From: Mesorhizobium sp.
Lineage (GTDB): Bacteria > Pseudomonadota > Alphaproteobacteria > Rhizobiales > Rhizobiaceae
Assembly: GCA_004017275.1 (NCBI GenBank)
Contig: SAKE01000012.1
Coordinates: 1-64,000, forward strand
DNA: 64,000 nt
Direction: 5' to 3'
Shown: piece by piece, positions 17,195 to 25,619 of the stretch
Numbering within the stretch: position 1 is the first letter of the stretch
Layout of the letters: each line of letters starts with the position of its first letter
Notes under the pieces: generated by a model
What the model saw: the letters and a program-made list of their open reading frames with translations, nothing else
Databases searched by the model: none
Told to the model about the DNA's origin: nothing
Position numbers and translations under genes: made by a program

Positions 17195-17858
17195 CCAGCC
17201 ATCAAACATCGCGCTGCTGCGGCTGATGGCGTGGCTGTCGCCTTCCTTTCCGGTCGGCGGCTTTTCCTACAGCCATGGTCTCGAACGCGCGGTGCATGAC
17301 GGGCTGATTGTCGATGCAGAAAACCTCGCCGGCTGGCTGGAAACGTTGGTCGAGATGGGCTCAGGCTGGAACGACGCCGTGCTGTTCGCAGAAAGCTGGC
17401 GCCAGGCACGCGGTACCGGTGATCTCGATGAAGTAGCGGCACTTGCCGAAGCGCTGGCCGGCTCGCGCGAACGCCACACCGAGACCATGTTGCAAGGTGC
17501 GGCCTTCCTCAAAGCGTCGGCGGCCTGGCCAAATCCGGTGCTGGCGCGCTTGCCGGCTGAATGCGCCTATTGCGTCGCCGTCGGCGCCATCGCCGGCGGC
17601 AACGGCATCGCGCTTCAGGATGCGCTGTCGGCCTTCCTGCAAACGTTCTTCTCCAACCTCGTCCAGGCAGCGATCCGGCTTGGTATCGTCGGCCAGAGCG
17701 GTGCGACTACGTTGTTAGCCGGCTTCGAATCCGTGGCCCTGACGACAGCAACCCGCGCCGCGCACTCGACATTGGATGATCTCGGAGGCTGCGTCTTCGT
17801 TTCCGATGTCATGGCGATGAAGCACGAAACCCAGTATTCGCGATTGTTCCGCTCATGA
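17187..17858 (+). CDS. ureF: Urease accessory protein UreF
   Basis: The 223-residue helical protein has the UreF signature LLRLMAWLSPSFPVGGFSYS, then HGLERAVHDGLI and the C-terminal DVMAMKHETQYSRLFRS tail that contacts UreD. UreF gates the GTPase UreG during nickel insertion. The ATG at 17187 lies within the end of ureE (8-bp overlap); an ATG at 17166 would add only low-complexity residues. The next gene starts in a 4-bp overlap at 17855. Confidence 0.93.
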   Translation: MTDQPSNIALLRLMAWLSPSFPVGGFSYSHGLERAVHDGLIVDAENLAGWLETLVEMGSGWNDAVLFAESWRQARGTGDLDEVAALAEALAGSRERHTETMLQGAAFLKASAAWPNPVLARLPAECAYCVAVGAIAGGNGIALQDALSAFLQTFFSNLVQAAIRLGIVGQSGATTLLAGFESVALTTATRAAHSTLDDLGGCVFVSDVMAMKHETQYSRLFRS

Positions 17859-18295
17859 TCCTTCTCGCCTTCGCACTGTCCCTTGTCCTGCTGCTGATCA
17901 CCGCGCTGCATGTCTATTGGGGCCTTGGCGGCATCTGGCCGGGCAAGGATGCGGCCTCCTGCGCCCACGCCGTCGTCGGTTTTCGCGGCGTCCATGAGAT
18001 GCCGACGCCATTCGCCAGCTTTGCCGTTGCCGCGTGCCTGTGCCTGGCGACACTGTGGCCGCTGGCGCTCATGGGGGTCTTCGCTTCACCTTTCCCAAAG
18101 GAGGGTCTCGCCGCCACGTCGCTGCTCATCGGGCTGGTGTTCCTGGGGCGTGGCATTGCCGGCTTCACGCCATGGTGGCGGCAACTGACGCCAGAACAGC
18201 CTTTCGCGCGGCTCGATGTCCGCTATTATTCGCCGCTGTGCCTGTTGATCGGGCTCGGCTTTGCCATCCTCGCCATCACGGAGTTTCCCGCATGA
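17855..18295 (+). CDS. DUF3995 membrane protein between ureF and ureG
   Basis: The 146-residue protein has four predicted membrane helices and the DUF3995 pattern: ITALHVYWGLGGIWPG at the N-terminus, CAHAVVGFRGVHEMPTPFAS, and RYYSPLCLLIGLGFAI at the C-terminus. The function of the family is unknown. It overlaps ureF and ureG by 4 bp each (ATGA), so it must be translated with them. This coupling suggests a role around urease or nickel, but none is established. Confidence 0.85.
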   Translation: MILLAFALSLVLLLITALHVYWGLGGIWPGKDAASCAHAVVGFRGVHEMPTPFASFAVAACLCLATLWPLALMGVFASPFPKEGLAATSLLIGLVFLGRGIAGFTPWWRQLTPEQPFARLDVRYYSPLCLLIGLGFAILAITEFPA

Positions 18296-18936
18296 CACAG
18301 ACAAATGGCCCGCTGCGCGTCGGCATTGGCGGCCCGGTCGGTTCGGGCAAGACGACGCTGACCGAGAAGCTGTGCAAGGCGCTGCGCGACGAATTCTCCA
18401 TCGCCGTGGTGACCAACGACATCTACACCAAGGAAGACGCCATGATGCTGGCGCGGCTGCAGGCGCTGCCCGAGGACCGCATCATGGGCGTCGAGACCGG
18501 CGGCTGCCCGCACACCGCGATCCGCGAGGATGCCTCGATCAATCTGCAGGCGATCGCTGAGATGAACAAGAAATTCCCCGATCTCGACATCGTCTTCATC
18601 GAATCCGGCGGCGACAACCTCGCCGCCACCTTCTCGCCCGACCTCGCCGACCTGACGCTCTACGTCATCTCGGTGTGCCAGGGCGAAGAAATCCCGCGCA
18701 AGGGCGGACCGGCGATCACCCGCTCCGACTTCCTGGTCATCAACAAGAGCGATCTCGCGCCATATGTGAACGTCAATCTCGATGTCATGGAGAGCGACGC
18801 CGGCCGCATGCGTGGCAAGCGGCCCTTCGGCTTCACCGACCTGTCGCGCGGCAAAGGACTGCAGGAAGTCATCGATTTCATCGTCGAGCATGGCGGCCTG
18901 CGGGCCGGCGCTGCCGCTGCCAGCACGGCGGCGTGA
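18292..18936 (+). CDS. ureG: Urease accessory GTPase UreG
   Basis: The 214-residue SIMIBI-class GTPase has P-loop GIGGPVGSGKTTL, nickel-binding CPH in VETGGCPHTAIRED, ESGGDNLAATFSPDLAD (switch region) and NKSD as guanine-specificity motif. It powers nickel transfer from UreE to urease. Its start overlaps the DUF3995 gene by 4 bp. The urease set ends here; no strong terminator hairpin is seen in the 80 bp before the next gene. Confidence 0.96.
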   Translation: MTQTNGPLRVGIGGPVGSGKTTLTEKLCKALRDEFSIAVVTNDIYTKEDAMMLARLQALPEDRIMGVETGGCPHTAIREDASINLQAIAEMNKKFPDLDIVFIESGGDNLAATFSPDLADLTLYVISVCQGEEIPRKGGPAITRSDFLVINKSDLAPYVNVNLDVMESDAGRMRGKRPFGFTDLSRGKGLQEVIDFIVEHGGLRAGAAAASTAA

Positions 18937-19016
18937 GATAGCCGTCCCTGTACCAACCAAAACCGGTTGCGGGCATGGGCTGGTCGCGGCATTCTCACCC
19001 AAACGGAGGATTTTCC

Positions 19017-19784
19017 ATGAGCATTGCCCGCCTGCAAAAGGAAACGCTGACCAATCTGCCCTTCTACGAAGAGCGCGTCGATCTCGCCTGTGCCTTTCGC
19101 TGGACGGCGCGGCTCAACATGCACGAGGCGGTGGCCAATCATTTCTCGCTGGCCGTCAATGATAACGGCACGCGCTTCCTGATGAATCCCAACCAGGTGC
19201 ATTTCTCGCGCATCAAGGCGAGCGATCTGCTGATGATCGATGCCAACGATCCAGCAACGCTCTCCGGCCCCAATGCGCCCGATCCGACAGCGTGGGGCCT
19301 GCACGGCGCCATTCATCGCAATGTCCGTCACGCGCGCTGCGTCATGCATGTGCATTCTATCCACGCCACGGTGCTGGCCTCGCTCGCCGACTCTCGCCTG
19401 CCGCCGATCGACCAGAATTCGGCGATGTTCTTCAACCGCCATGTCGTCGATGCGCATTATGGCGGGTTGGCCTTCGAGGAGGAGGGCGAACGCTGCTCGC
19501 AGCTTCTCGTCGATCCCAAGGTCAAGGTGATGGTGATGGGCAATCACGGCGTCCTGGTGATCGGCGATACGGTCGCCGATGCCTTCAACCGCATGTTCTA
19601 TTTCGAGCGCGCCGCCGAGACCTACATCAAGGCGCTGTGGACGGGCCGCCCGCTGCGCACGCTTTCCGACGCCATCGCCGAGAAGACGGCAAGCGAGATG
19701 GACGACTATCCCGGCCAGGCCGAACGCCATCTCAGCGAATTGAAGGCGATCCTCGACGAGCAGGAACCGGTTTACCGGAATTGA
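19017..19784 (+). CDS. Class II aldolase/adducin family protein
   Basis: The 255-residue protein has the class II aldolase fold with zinc ligands in CVMHVHSIHATVLAS and a third in GNHGVLVIG, plus the early NHFSLAVNDNG loop. Members cleave or epimerise phosphorylated sugars, or act on other hydroxy-carbonyl compounds; the substrate here is unknown. A GGAGGA site precedes the ATG at 19017. It may be read through from ureG but is functionally separate. A convergent HAD phosphatase gene lies beyond a palindromic repeat. Confidence 0.85.
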   Translation: MSIARLQKETLTNLPFYEERVDLACAFRWTARLNMHEAVANHFSLAVNDNGTRFLMNPNQVHFSRIKASDLLMIDANDPATLSGPNAPDPTAWGLHGAIHRNVRHARCVMHVHSIHATVLASLADSRLPPIDQNSAMFFNRHVVDAHYGGLAFEEEGERCSQLLVDPKVKVMVMGNHGVLVIGDTVADAFNRMFYFERAAETYIKALWTGRPLRTLSDAIAEKTASEMDDYPGQAERHLSELKAILDEQEPVYRN

Positions 19785-19833
19785 GGCAGCAGCTCTCGGT
19801 TTGGGCTCTGTTTGATTTTCGGAGCGTTGGCGC

Positions 19834-19950
19834 CGCCCCTCACCCTTACCCTCTCCCCGTGAAGAACGGGGAGAGGGGCGCCAGCGTTGGAGCTTGTCCC
19901 TTCTCCTCGTCGTTCACGGGGAGAAGGTGCCGGCAGGCGGATGAGGGGCA
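19834..19950. repeat. Palindromic element, family D, copy 1
   Basis: GCCCCTCA near the left end pairs with TGAGGGGC at the right. Inside are two hairpins of the form CTCTCCCCGT...ACGGGGAGAG and CTTCTCC...GGGGAGAAG. Read on the minus strand it matches the element at 58316-58440 over most of its length. It lies between two convergent genes (aldolase and HAD) and could terminate both. Confidence 0.75.
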
Positions 19951-19972
19951 GTGCCGACGCTTGTAAATTCGC

Positions 19973-20605
19973 TCAGAGGCCAAGCTCTGCCCGCAATTCC
20001 CCCGCGCTGTTGATGACGACGGCGCCGGGCGGGCCTTCCATCGGCTTTTCCGGCCAGAAGATCGTCTTCATGCCCGCCGCCAGTCCAGCCATGGCGCCCG
20101 GCCAGCTGTCGTCGATGGCCACCGCGTGCGCGGGATCGACATCGGCCAGATAGGCGGCGCGCAGGAACGGCTCGGCGTGGGGCTTGCCTTCGCGCACATC
20201 GTTGCGGCTGATCGTCTTCATGCCGGGGTAGGTCAGGCCCACAATGTGCAGATTGGCGTCGACGATCATCCGGTCCGAATTCGAGACCACGGCTTGCGCA
20301 ATGCCTCTTGCCCGCAATTCTTTGAATATCTCGATCGCACCGGGGCGCGGCTTCAAACCCTCGACCAGCGGCAGATAGTGCTCGTATTTGTGGATGATCC
20401 ACTCGTCGAAAGGCAGATCCAGGCCGAACTCGTCGCGCATCATCTCGTAGACCGGCCAGGCGGCGACGCCGAGCACGCGCTCGTGCAGATCGTCGGGCGG
20501 GATAAGGCCGACATTGCGCATCGCCGCCACCAGGGCTGCCTCATGCAGCGGTTCGCTGTCGACCAGCGTGCCGTCCATATCCCAGAAAACCGCCTTCGGT
20601 GTCAT
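19973..20605 (-). CDS. HAD-superfamily phosphatase (beta-phosphoglucomutase-like)
   Basis: The 210-residue protein has HAD motif I DMDGTLVDSEP (nucleophile and acid Asp), motif II as VVSNSD and motif IV as AIDDSWPGAMAG, with a helical cap between. It should dephosphorylate or isomerise a small phospho-sugar. The ATG at 20605 is preceded by AAGGAG; the longer open frame upstream lacks family similarity. It is divergent from the SorC regulator gene over 231 bp, so regulation by that protein is possible. Confidence 0.85.
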   Translation of the reverse strand: MTPKAVFWDMDGTLVDSEPLHEAALVAAMRNVGLIPPDDLHERVLGVAAWPVYEMMRDEFGLDLPFDEWIIHKYEHYLPLVEGLKPRPGAIEIFKELRARGIAQAVVSNSDRMIVDANLHIVGLTYPGMKTISRNDVREGKPHAEPFLRAAYLADVDPAHAVAIDDSWPGAMAGLAAGMKTIFWPEKPMEGPPGAVVINSAGELRAELGL

Positions 20606-20836
20606 ACAGCGCTCCTTTTTGCGATCCCTTAAAGGGTTTGCGCCGGGAGATAAACCTTTGGAACCGAAGAACGTGCCCACCTGTCGGAACTGCGGCCTCG
20701 CTTCTTTCCTGAACGTTGACATCATGGAAAACGAAAATTCTGGCCGCGCATGTGTCCACCAACGCAAGCAATTGCTCCCGAGATTGACAATTGCGCAGCG
20801 GGCCTTTCCCTGCGAAAGTGAGCGTGGGCAGCTCTC

Positions 20837-21823
20837 ATGAGCGGCGATCTCGGGAGGCAGGACTTGAATAGCCGGCAGGATGGCGGCAGCAACAGGCTGG
20901 ACGACGCGGCGCGCGCCGGCTGGCTTTATTATGTTGCCGGCAACACACAGGACCAGATCGCTTCGACGCTCGGCATTTCGCGGCAAACGGCGCAGCGGCT
21001 GGTGTCGCTGGCGGTGTCGGAAGGCTTGATCAAGGTTCGCGTCGACCATCCGATTGCCAACTGCCTCGATCTGGCGGCACGGCTGAGATCGCGCTTCGCG
21101 CTCGATCTGGTCGAGGTGGTGCCGAGCGATCCGAATTCATCCTCCACCACCATCGGCATCGCCGAGGCGGCCGCCGCCGAGATCGAGCGGCGACTGCGGT
21201 CACCGACGCCGATCGTCATGGCGATCGGCACCGGGCGCACGCTGAAGGCGGCGATCGAGCAGTTGCCGCCAATGGAATGTCCGCAGCACAAGGTGGTGTC
21301 GCTGACCGGCAACATCTCGCCGGACGGCTCGGCCGCCTTCTACAACGTCATCTTCACCATGGCCGACAGGGTCAAGGCGCGATCCTTCCCGATGCCGCTG
21401 CCGGTCATCGCCTCTTCGCCGGAGGAGCGCGAGATGCTGCTCAACCAACCGATGATCCAGCCGACGCTGGCGCTGGCGGCGGAAGCCGACGTCACCTTCA
21501 TCGGCATTGGTGATCTCGGCCCCAAGGCGCCGCTCTACGAGGACGGTTTCATTTTGGAAAGCGAGTTGAAGGCGCTGCAGAAGGCCGGCGGCATCGCCGA
21601 GATCGTGGGCTGGGTATATGACCGCGAAGGCCGCATGATCGAGGGCATCACCAACGACCGGGTGTCGTCGGCGTCGCTGCCGTCACGCGAAAAATCGCTG
21701 GTCATCGCACTGGCCATGGGCGAGCGAAAACTGCCGGGCATCCTGGCGGCCGCCAACCGGCGGCTGATCAACGGCCTCATCACAGATGAACGGACCGCCG
21801 CCGCGCTGCTGGCCAGCATCTAA
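20837..21823 (+). CDS. SorC/DeoR-type sugar-binding transcriptional regulator
   Basis: The 328-residue protein has an N-terminal helix-turn-helix (GNTQDQIASTLGISRQTAQR) and a C-terminal sugar-isomerase-like effector domain (IVMAIGTGRTLKAAIEQLPP, FIGIGDLGPKAPLYEDGF). These are the marks of SorC-family regulators that bind phosphorylated sugars or polyols. In Rhodobacter and rhizobia such a gene sits beside sorbitol/mannitol operons. Here smoE starts 1.5 kb downstream with a DUF1127/LysR pair in between, so it is the prime candidate regulator of smoEFGK-smoS-mtlK. Confidence 0.85.
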   Translation: MSGDLGRQDLNSRQDGGSNRLDDAARAGWLYYVAGNTQDQIASTLGISRQTAQRLVSLAVSEGLIKVRVDHPIANCLDLAARLRSRFALDLVEVVPSDPNSSSTTIGIAEAAAAEIERRLRSPTPIVMAIGTGRTLKAAIEQLPPMECPQHKVVSLTGNISPDGSAAFYNVIFTMADRVKARSFPMPLPVIASSPEEREMLLNQPMIQPTLALAAEADVTFIGIGDLGPKAPLYEDGFILESELKALQKAGGIAEIVGWVYDREGRMIEGITNDRVSSASLPSREKSLVIALAMGERKLPGILAAANRRLINGLITDERTAAALLASI

Positions 21824-21879
21824 CCGGAACCGCGACTGATTTGCGATAAAGCCAGCCAGGCTGATAAACATCGGCCGGG

Positions 21880-22065
21880 CTATCCGTGCCGCCCGAAAGG
21901 GTCGTTGCCATCGAGAAACCCGAGGTCGCGCTGCAGATGCGGCGACAGGTCACTGATGTCGAGATGCGCCTTCTTTTTTGTCGCGAACCAGCCAAATCCG
22001 TCCGTGAGCCACGAAATCCAGCGGTGATCCGGAGCGGGAGTGCATTTTTGCTGCGCCATGGTCAT
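21880..22065 (-). CDS. DUF1127-like small protein
   Basis: This 61-residue protein has a C-terminal LDISDLSPHLQRDLGFLDG segment that resembles the DUF1127 core (LxxLsxHLLRDIGL). DUF1127 proteins are small and Arg-rich, and some take part in RNA turnover or stress and phosphate control. The ATG at 22065 has AAGG nine bases upstream; a TTG at 22074 is the longest alternative. It is divergent from a GcvA-like LysR gene, a pairing I recall as frequent in rhizobia, suggesting it is that regulator's target. Confidence 0.6.
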   Translation of the reverse strand: MTMAQQKCTPAPDHRWISWLTDGFGWFATKKKAHLDISDLSPHLQRDLGFLDGNDPFGRHG

Positions 22066-22088
22066 GATCGTCAACCTTCGTTATCCTG

Positions 22089-22105
22089 AACCCGAATGAC
22101 GGGTT
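22089..22105. promoter_or_regulatory. Perfect inverted repeat between DUF1127 and LysR genes
   Basis: AACCCG-N5-CGGGTT is a perfect 6-bp inverted repeat (17 bp overall), 24 bp upstream of the DUF1127 start and 71 bp upstream of the LysR start. Its size and place suit a LysR-type operator for a divergent pair. No binding data can be read from sequence. Confidence 0.45.
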
Positions 22106-22175
22106 GACCAGGAATGTCGGTCCTGCCGGCCGCCTTTGCCAATCGAACATCTGTTATGACCCATAAGGAGGCTTT

Positions 22176-23081
22176 ATGCCGGACCTCAGCTCGCGACAGG
22201 TTTCGCAACTCCCGCCGCTGCAGGCGATCAGGGTGTTCGACGCGGTGGCGCGGCATCTTTCCTTCACCAAGGCCGCCAGCGAACTCGCCATGACGCAGGC
22301 GGCGGTCAGCTATCAGATCAAGGTGCTGGAAGAGCGTGTCGGCGCGCCGCTGTTCCTGCGCCGGCCACGCCAGATCGTGCTGACCGAGGCCGGACAACGC
22401 CTGGCGCCCGCTGTCGGCGAGGCTTTTGCCATTCTTGGCCAGGCCTATGCCGCGGCGCGCGCCGGGGCCGACGGGTTGCTGTGCGTCACCACGGTGCTGA
22501 CATTCGCCTCGAACTGGCTGGCGCATCGGCTGGGGTCGTTCCAGATCGCCCATCCGTCGCTGGCGGTGCGGCTCGAAACGTCGAGCCGCATGACCGATTT
22601 CGCCCGCGAGGACGTCGATCTTGCCATCCGCTCGGGCGGCGGCAAATGGCCGGGCCTGGAGGCGCACAAGCTGCTCGATGCCGATTTCACGCCCATGCTG
22701 AGCCCGAAGTTGGCGGCAAGTATCGGCGGCGTCAACGAACCGGCCGACCTCCTGCGGCTGCCGATCCTCGATCCTGGCGACATCTGGTGGACGGAATGGT
22801 TCTCGGCGGCCGGCGTGCATTCGCACGATCTTGCTAGGCGACCCGGCAGCAGCATGGGCGCGCAGGCCTATGAGGCCAATGCGGCAATCGCCGGCCATGG
22901 CGTCGCGATCCTGACCAGGGCGCTGTTCAAGGCGGAATTGGCGGATGGGCGCCTGATCCAGCCTTTCGACCTGGTGGGCGATGACGGCCACGCCTATTGG
23001 CTGGTCTATCCCGAGGCGCGCCGCAATGTGCCGAAGATCCGCGCCTTCCGCGACTGGCTGCTGGCCGAGATTGCCTGCTGA
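22176..23081 (+). CDS. LysR-type transcriptional regulator, GcvA-like
   Basis: The 301-residue protein starts with a winged helix-turn-helix (LPPLQAIRVFDAVARHLSFT, KAASELAMTQAAVSYQIKVL) typical of the GcvA subgroup, followed by a two-lobed effector domain (~95-300). It is probably a regulator of the divergent DUF1127 gene through the palindrome at 22089-22105. It could also touch the smo genes 220 bp downstream, though SorC- rather than LysR-type regulators usually control those. An AAGGAGG ribosome site lies before the ATG. Confidence 0.9.
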   Translation: MPDLSSRQVSQLPPLQAIRVFDAVARHLSFTKAASELAMTQAAVSYQIKVLEERVGAPLFLRRPRQIVLTEAGQRLAPAVGEAFAILGQAYAAARAGADGLLCVTTVLTFASNWLAHRLGSFQIAHPSLAVRLETSSRMTDFAREDVDLAIRSGGGKWPGLEAHKLLDADFTPMLSPKLAASIGGVNEPADLLRLPILDPGDIWWTEWFSAAGVHSHDLARRPGSSMGAQAYEANAAIAGHGVAILTRALFKAELADGRLIQPFDLVGDDGHAYWLVYPEARRNVPKIRAFRDWLLAEIAC

Positions 23082-23301
23082 CGGCCTCCAGCAACCGCAT
23101 GCAAAACCGCAGGACGTTCTGTCGCCTCGGCTGGTGCCTGGGGAGGCGATGTTTGTCGTCGCAATTTCCACCTACCCAATGTCCGCCGGCGTCGCCGAGT
23201 GCTGCGCTGCAGCATCGAATCCGGCTTGACATAATTGACGCCAAGTGAGTAATTGCCCAAAGCCAAGGCAAATGCTCATCTTGGTTCAAGGGAGGAATTT
23301 G

Positions 23302-24612
23302 ATGAAACTTCGCACGCTCACCCTGGGCTTGTTGTCGGCCAGCGCTCTTGCGTTCGCCGCACACGCCGAATCCATCACCATCGCCACCGTCAACAATGGC
23401 GATATGGTCCGCATGCAAAAGCTGACCGAGGACTTCACCAAGGCGAACCCCGACATCCAGCTCAACTGGGTTACGCTTGAAGAGAACGTGCTGCGCGAGC
23501 GCGTCACCACCGACATCGCAACCAAGGGCGGCCAGTATGACGTGATGACCATCGGCACGTATGAAGTTCCGATCTGGGCCAAGCAGAGCTGGCTTCTGCC
23601 GCTCGACAAGCTCGGCGACGACTATGACGCCAAGGACATCATCCCGGCCATTGCCGGCGGCCTTTCGGTCGACGGCAAGCTCTATGCCGCCCCCTTCTAT
23701 GGCGAAAGCTCGTTCGTCATGTACCGCAAGGACCTGATGGAGAAGGCCGGACTGACGATGCCCGACGCGCCGACCTGGGACTTCATCAAGCAGGCCGCCG
23801 ACAAAATGACCGACCGCGCCAATGGCGTGAACGGCGTCTGCCTGCGCGGCAAGGCCGGTTGGGGCGAGAACATGGCCTTCCTGACCGCCATGTCGAACTC
23901 CTTCGGCGCCCGCTGGTTCGACGAGAACTGGAAGCCGCAATTCGATCAGCCGGAATGGAAGAACACGCTGCAGTTCTACGTCGACCTGATGAAGGCCGAC
24001 GGCCCCGAGGGCGCGTCCTCCAACGGCTTCAACGAAAACCTGGCGCTGTTCCAGCAGGGCAAATGCGGCATGTGGATAGACGCCACCGTCGCAGCGTCGT
24101 TCGTCTCCGATCCGAAGGCATCCCAGGTCGCCGACAAGGTCGGCTATGCGCTGGCGCCCGACAATGGCCTCGGCAAGCGCGGCAACTGGCTGTGGGCATG
24201 GTCGCTGGCGATCCCGGCCGGCACGCAGAAGGCCGATGCCGCCGAGAAGTTCGTCTCCTGGGCGACCAGCAAGCACTATGCCGAACTGGTCGCTTCGAAG
24301 GAAGGCTGGGCCAACGTTCCTCCGGGCACGCGCTCGTCACTCTATGCCAATGCCGAGTACCAGAAGGCGGCTCCGTTCGCCAAGATGACGCTGGACTCCA
24401 TCAATGCCGCCGATCCCACGCATCCGACCGTCAAGCCGGTGCCCTATGTCGGCGTCCAGTTCGTCGCCATCCCTGAATTCCAGGGACTTGGCACCACCGT
24501 CGGCCAGCTCTTCTCGGCGGCTCTTGCCGGCCAGTCGAGCGTCGACGATGCCTTGAAGCAGGCCCAGGACGCTGCCACCGCGGCAATGACCGAAGGCGGG
24601 TATATCAAGTAG
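23302..24612 (+). CDS. smoE: Sorbitol/mannitol ABC transporter, substrate-binding protein
   Basis: The 436-residue periplasmic protein has a signal peptide (MKLRTLTLGLLSASALAFAA, cleaved near HAE) and the extracellular-binding family 1 fold (TKGGQYDVMTIGTYEVPIWA, YAAPFYGESSFVMYRKDLME). It captures polyols for the SmoFGK importer. GGAGG precedes the ATG. Assignment as SmoE rests on the gene order with smoF, smoG, smoK, smoS and mtlK. Upstream TTGACA at 23226-23231 may be a -35 element, but no convincing -10 follows. A strong hairpin separates it from smoF. Confidence 0.88.
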   Translation: MKLRTLTLGLLSASALAFAAHAESITIATVNNGDMVRMQKLTEDFTKANPDIQLNWVTLEENVLRERVTTDIATKGGQYDVMTIGTYEVPIWAKQSWLLPLDKLGDDYDAKDIIPAIAGGLSVDGKLYAAPFYGESSFVMYRKDLMEKAGLTMPDAPTWDFIKQAADKMTDRANGVNGVCLRGKAGWGENMAFLTAMSNSFGARWFDENWKPQFDQPEWKNTLQFYVDLMKADGPEGASSNGFNENLALFQQGKCGMWIDATVAASFVSDPKASQVADKVGYALAPDNGLGKRGNWLWAWSLAIPAGTQKADAAEKFVSWATSKHYAELVASKEGWANVPPGTRSSLYANAEYQKAAPFAKMTLDSINAADPTHPTVKPVPYVGVQFVAIPEFQGLGTTVGQLFSAALAGQSSVDDALKQAQDAATAAMTEGGYIK

Positions 24613-24656
24613 GCTCCTCCCGGTGCCGAATGCCGGTCGCCTCCTTGACCGGTAAC

Positions 24657-24684
24657 GGCCGCCCGAGTCCCAGTTCGGGCGGCC
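24657..24684 (+). terminator. Hairpin between smoE and smoF (attenuator or mRNA stabiliser)
   Basis: A perfect 10-bp stem (24657-24666 with 24675-24684, GGCCGCCCGA/TCGGGCGGCC) and 8-nt loop lies 44 bp after the smoE stop, followed by a short T-rich stretch. Such hairpins after binding-protein genes usually stop part of the transcripts or protect the upstream mRNA, giving more binding protein than permease. Confidence 0.65.
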
Positions 24685-24735
24685 GCCTTTAAACGCCTTT
24701 TGAAAATTCAGTCTGACCATTGAAGGGTGACCGTC

Positions 24736-25608
24736 ATGGCTACTCAGCAGACCCGTTCGCTTGCCCGTTTCATGATGGCGCCATCTGTCGTGCTGCTGCT
24801 TGTGTGGATGGTTATTCCACTGGCACTCACCCTGTGGTTCTCCTTCCAGCAGTATAATCCGCTCAATCCGATCCGCGACGGCTTCGTCGGCCTTTCGAAC
24901 TACGCGCTGTTCTATTCGAATCCGGCCTTCCTGCAATCGATCCTCAACACGCTCACTTTGGTGATCAGCGTACTTCTGATAACGGTGGTCGGCGGCATCC
25001 TGCTGGCGTTGCTGATCGATCAGCCGATGTGGGGCCAGGGCCTAGTCCGCATCCTGGTCATCTCACCGTTCTTCGTCATGCCGCCAGTGGCCGCATTGGT
25101 CTGGAAGAACATGATCATGCACCCGCAATATGGGGTGTTTGCCGACATCGCACGCTTCTTCGGCGCCCAGCCGATCGACTGGTTCGGGCAGCATCCGATG
25201 ACGGCGATCATCATCATCGTCGCCTGGCAGTGGCTGCCCTTCGCGACGCTCATCCTCCTGACCGCGCTGCAGTCGCTCGACGGCGAGCAGAAAGAAGCCG
25301 CCGAGATGGACGGCGCCGGCTTCATCAGCCGCTTCATCTATCTGACGCTGCCGCACATGTCGCGCGCCATCACCGTCGTCATCCTGATCCAGACGATCTT
25401 CCTTCTGTCGGTCTATGCAGAGATCCTCGTCACCACCAATGGTGGCCCTGGATACGCCTCCACCAACCTGCCTTTCCTCGTCTACCAGAAGGCGCTGCTG
25501 GAGTTCAAAATCGGCCAGGCATCCGCCGGCGGCATCATCGCTGTCATTCTCGCCAACATCGTTGCCTTCTTCGCCATGCGCGCTGTTGGCAAGAACCTGG
25601 ACAAGTAA
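24736..25608 (+). CDS. smoF: Sorbitol/mannitol ABC transporter permease 1
   Basis: The 290-residue inner-membrane protein has six predicted helices and the MalF-type EAA loop (EAAEMDGAGFISRFIYLTLP) that docks on the ATPase. The ATG at 24736 is preceded by AAGGG at good spacing; an in-frame GTG nine bases earlier is too close to that site. It is followed by smoG after an 11-bp gap with GGGAGGA. Confidence 0.88.
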   Translation: MATQQTRSLARFMMAPSVVLLLVWMVIPLALTLWFSFQQYNPLNPIRDGFVGLSNYALFYSNPAFLQSILNTLTLVISVLLITVVGGILLALLIDQPMWGQGLVRILVISPFFVMPPVAALVWKNMIMHPQYGVFADIARFFGAQPIDWFGQHPMTAIIIIVAWQWLPFATLILLTALQSLDGEQKEAAEMDGAGFISRFIYLTLPHMSRAITVVILIQTIFLLSVYAEILVTTNGGPGYASTNLPFLVYQKALLEFKIGQASAGGIIAVILANIVAFFAMRAVGKNLDK

Positions 25609-25619
25609 GGGAGGATACG

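Noticed and set aside
20606..20836. EcfG-type promoter in the HAD/SorC gap (GGAAC at ~20660 and ~20693)
   Set aside because: The spacing from GGAAC to any CGTT is not 16-17 bp; the nearest pair is 23 bp apart.
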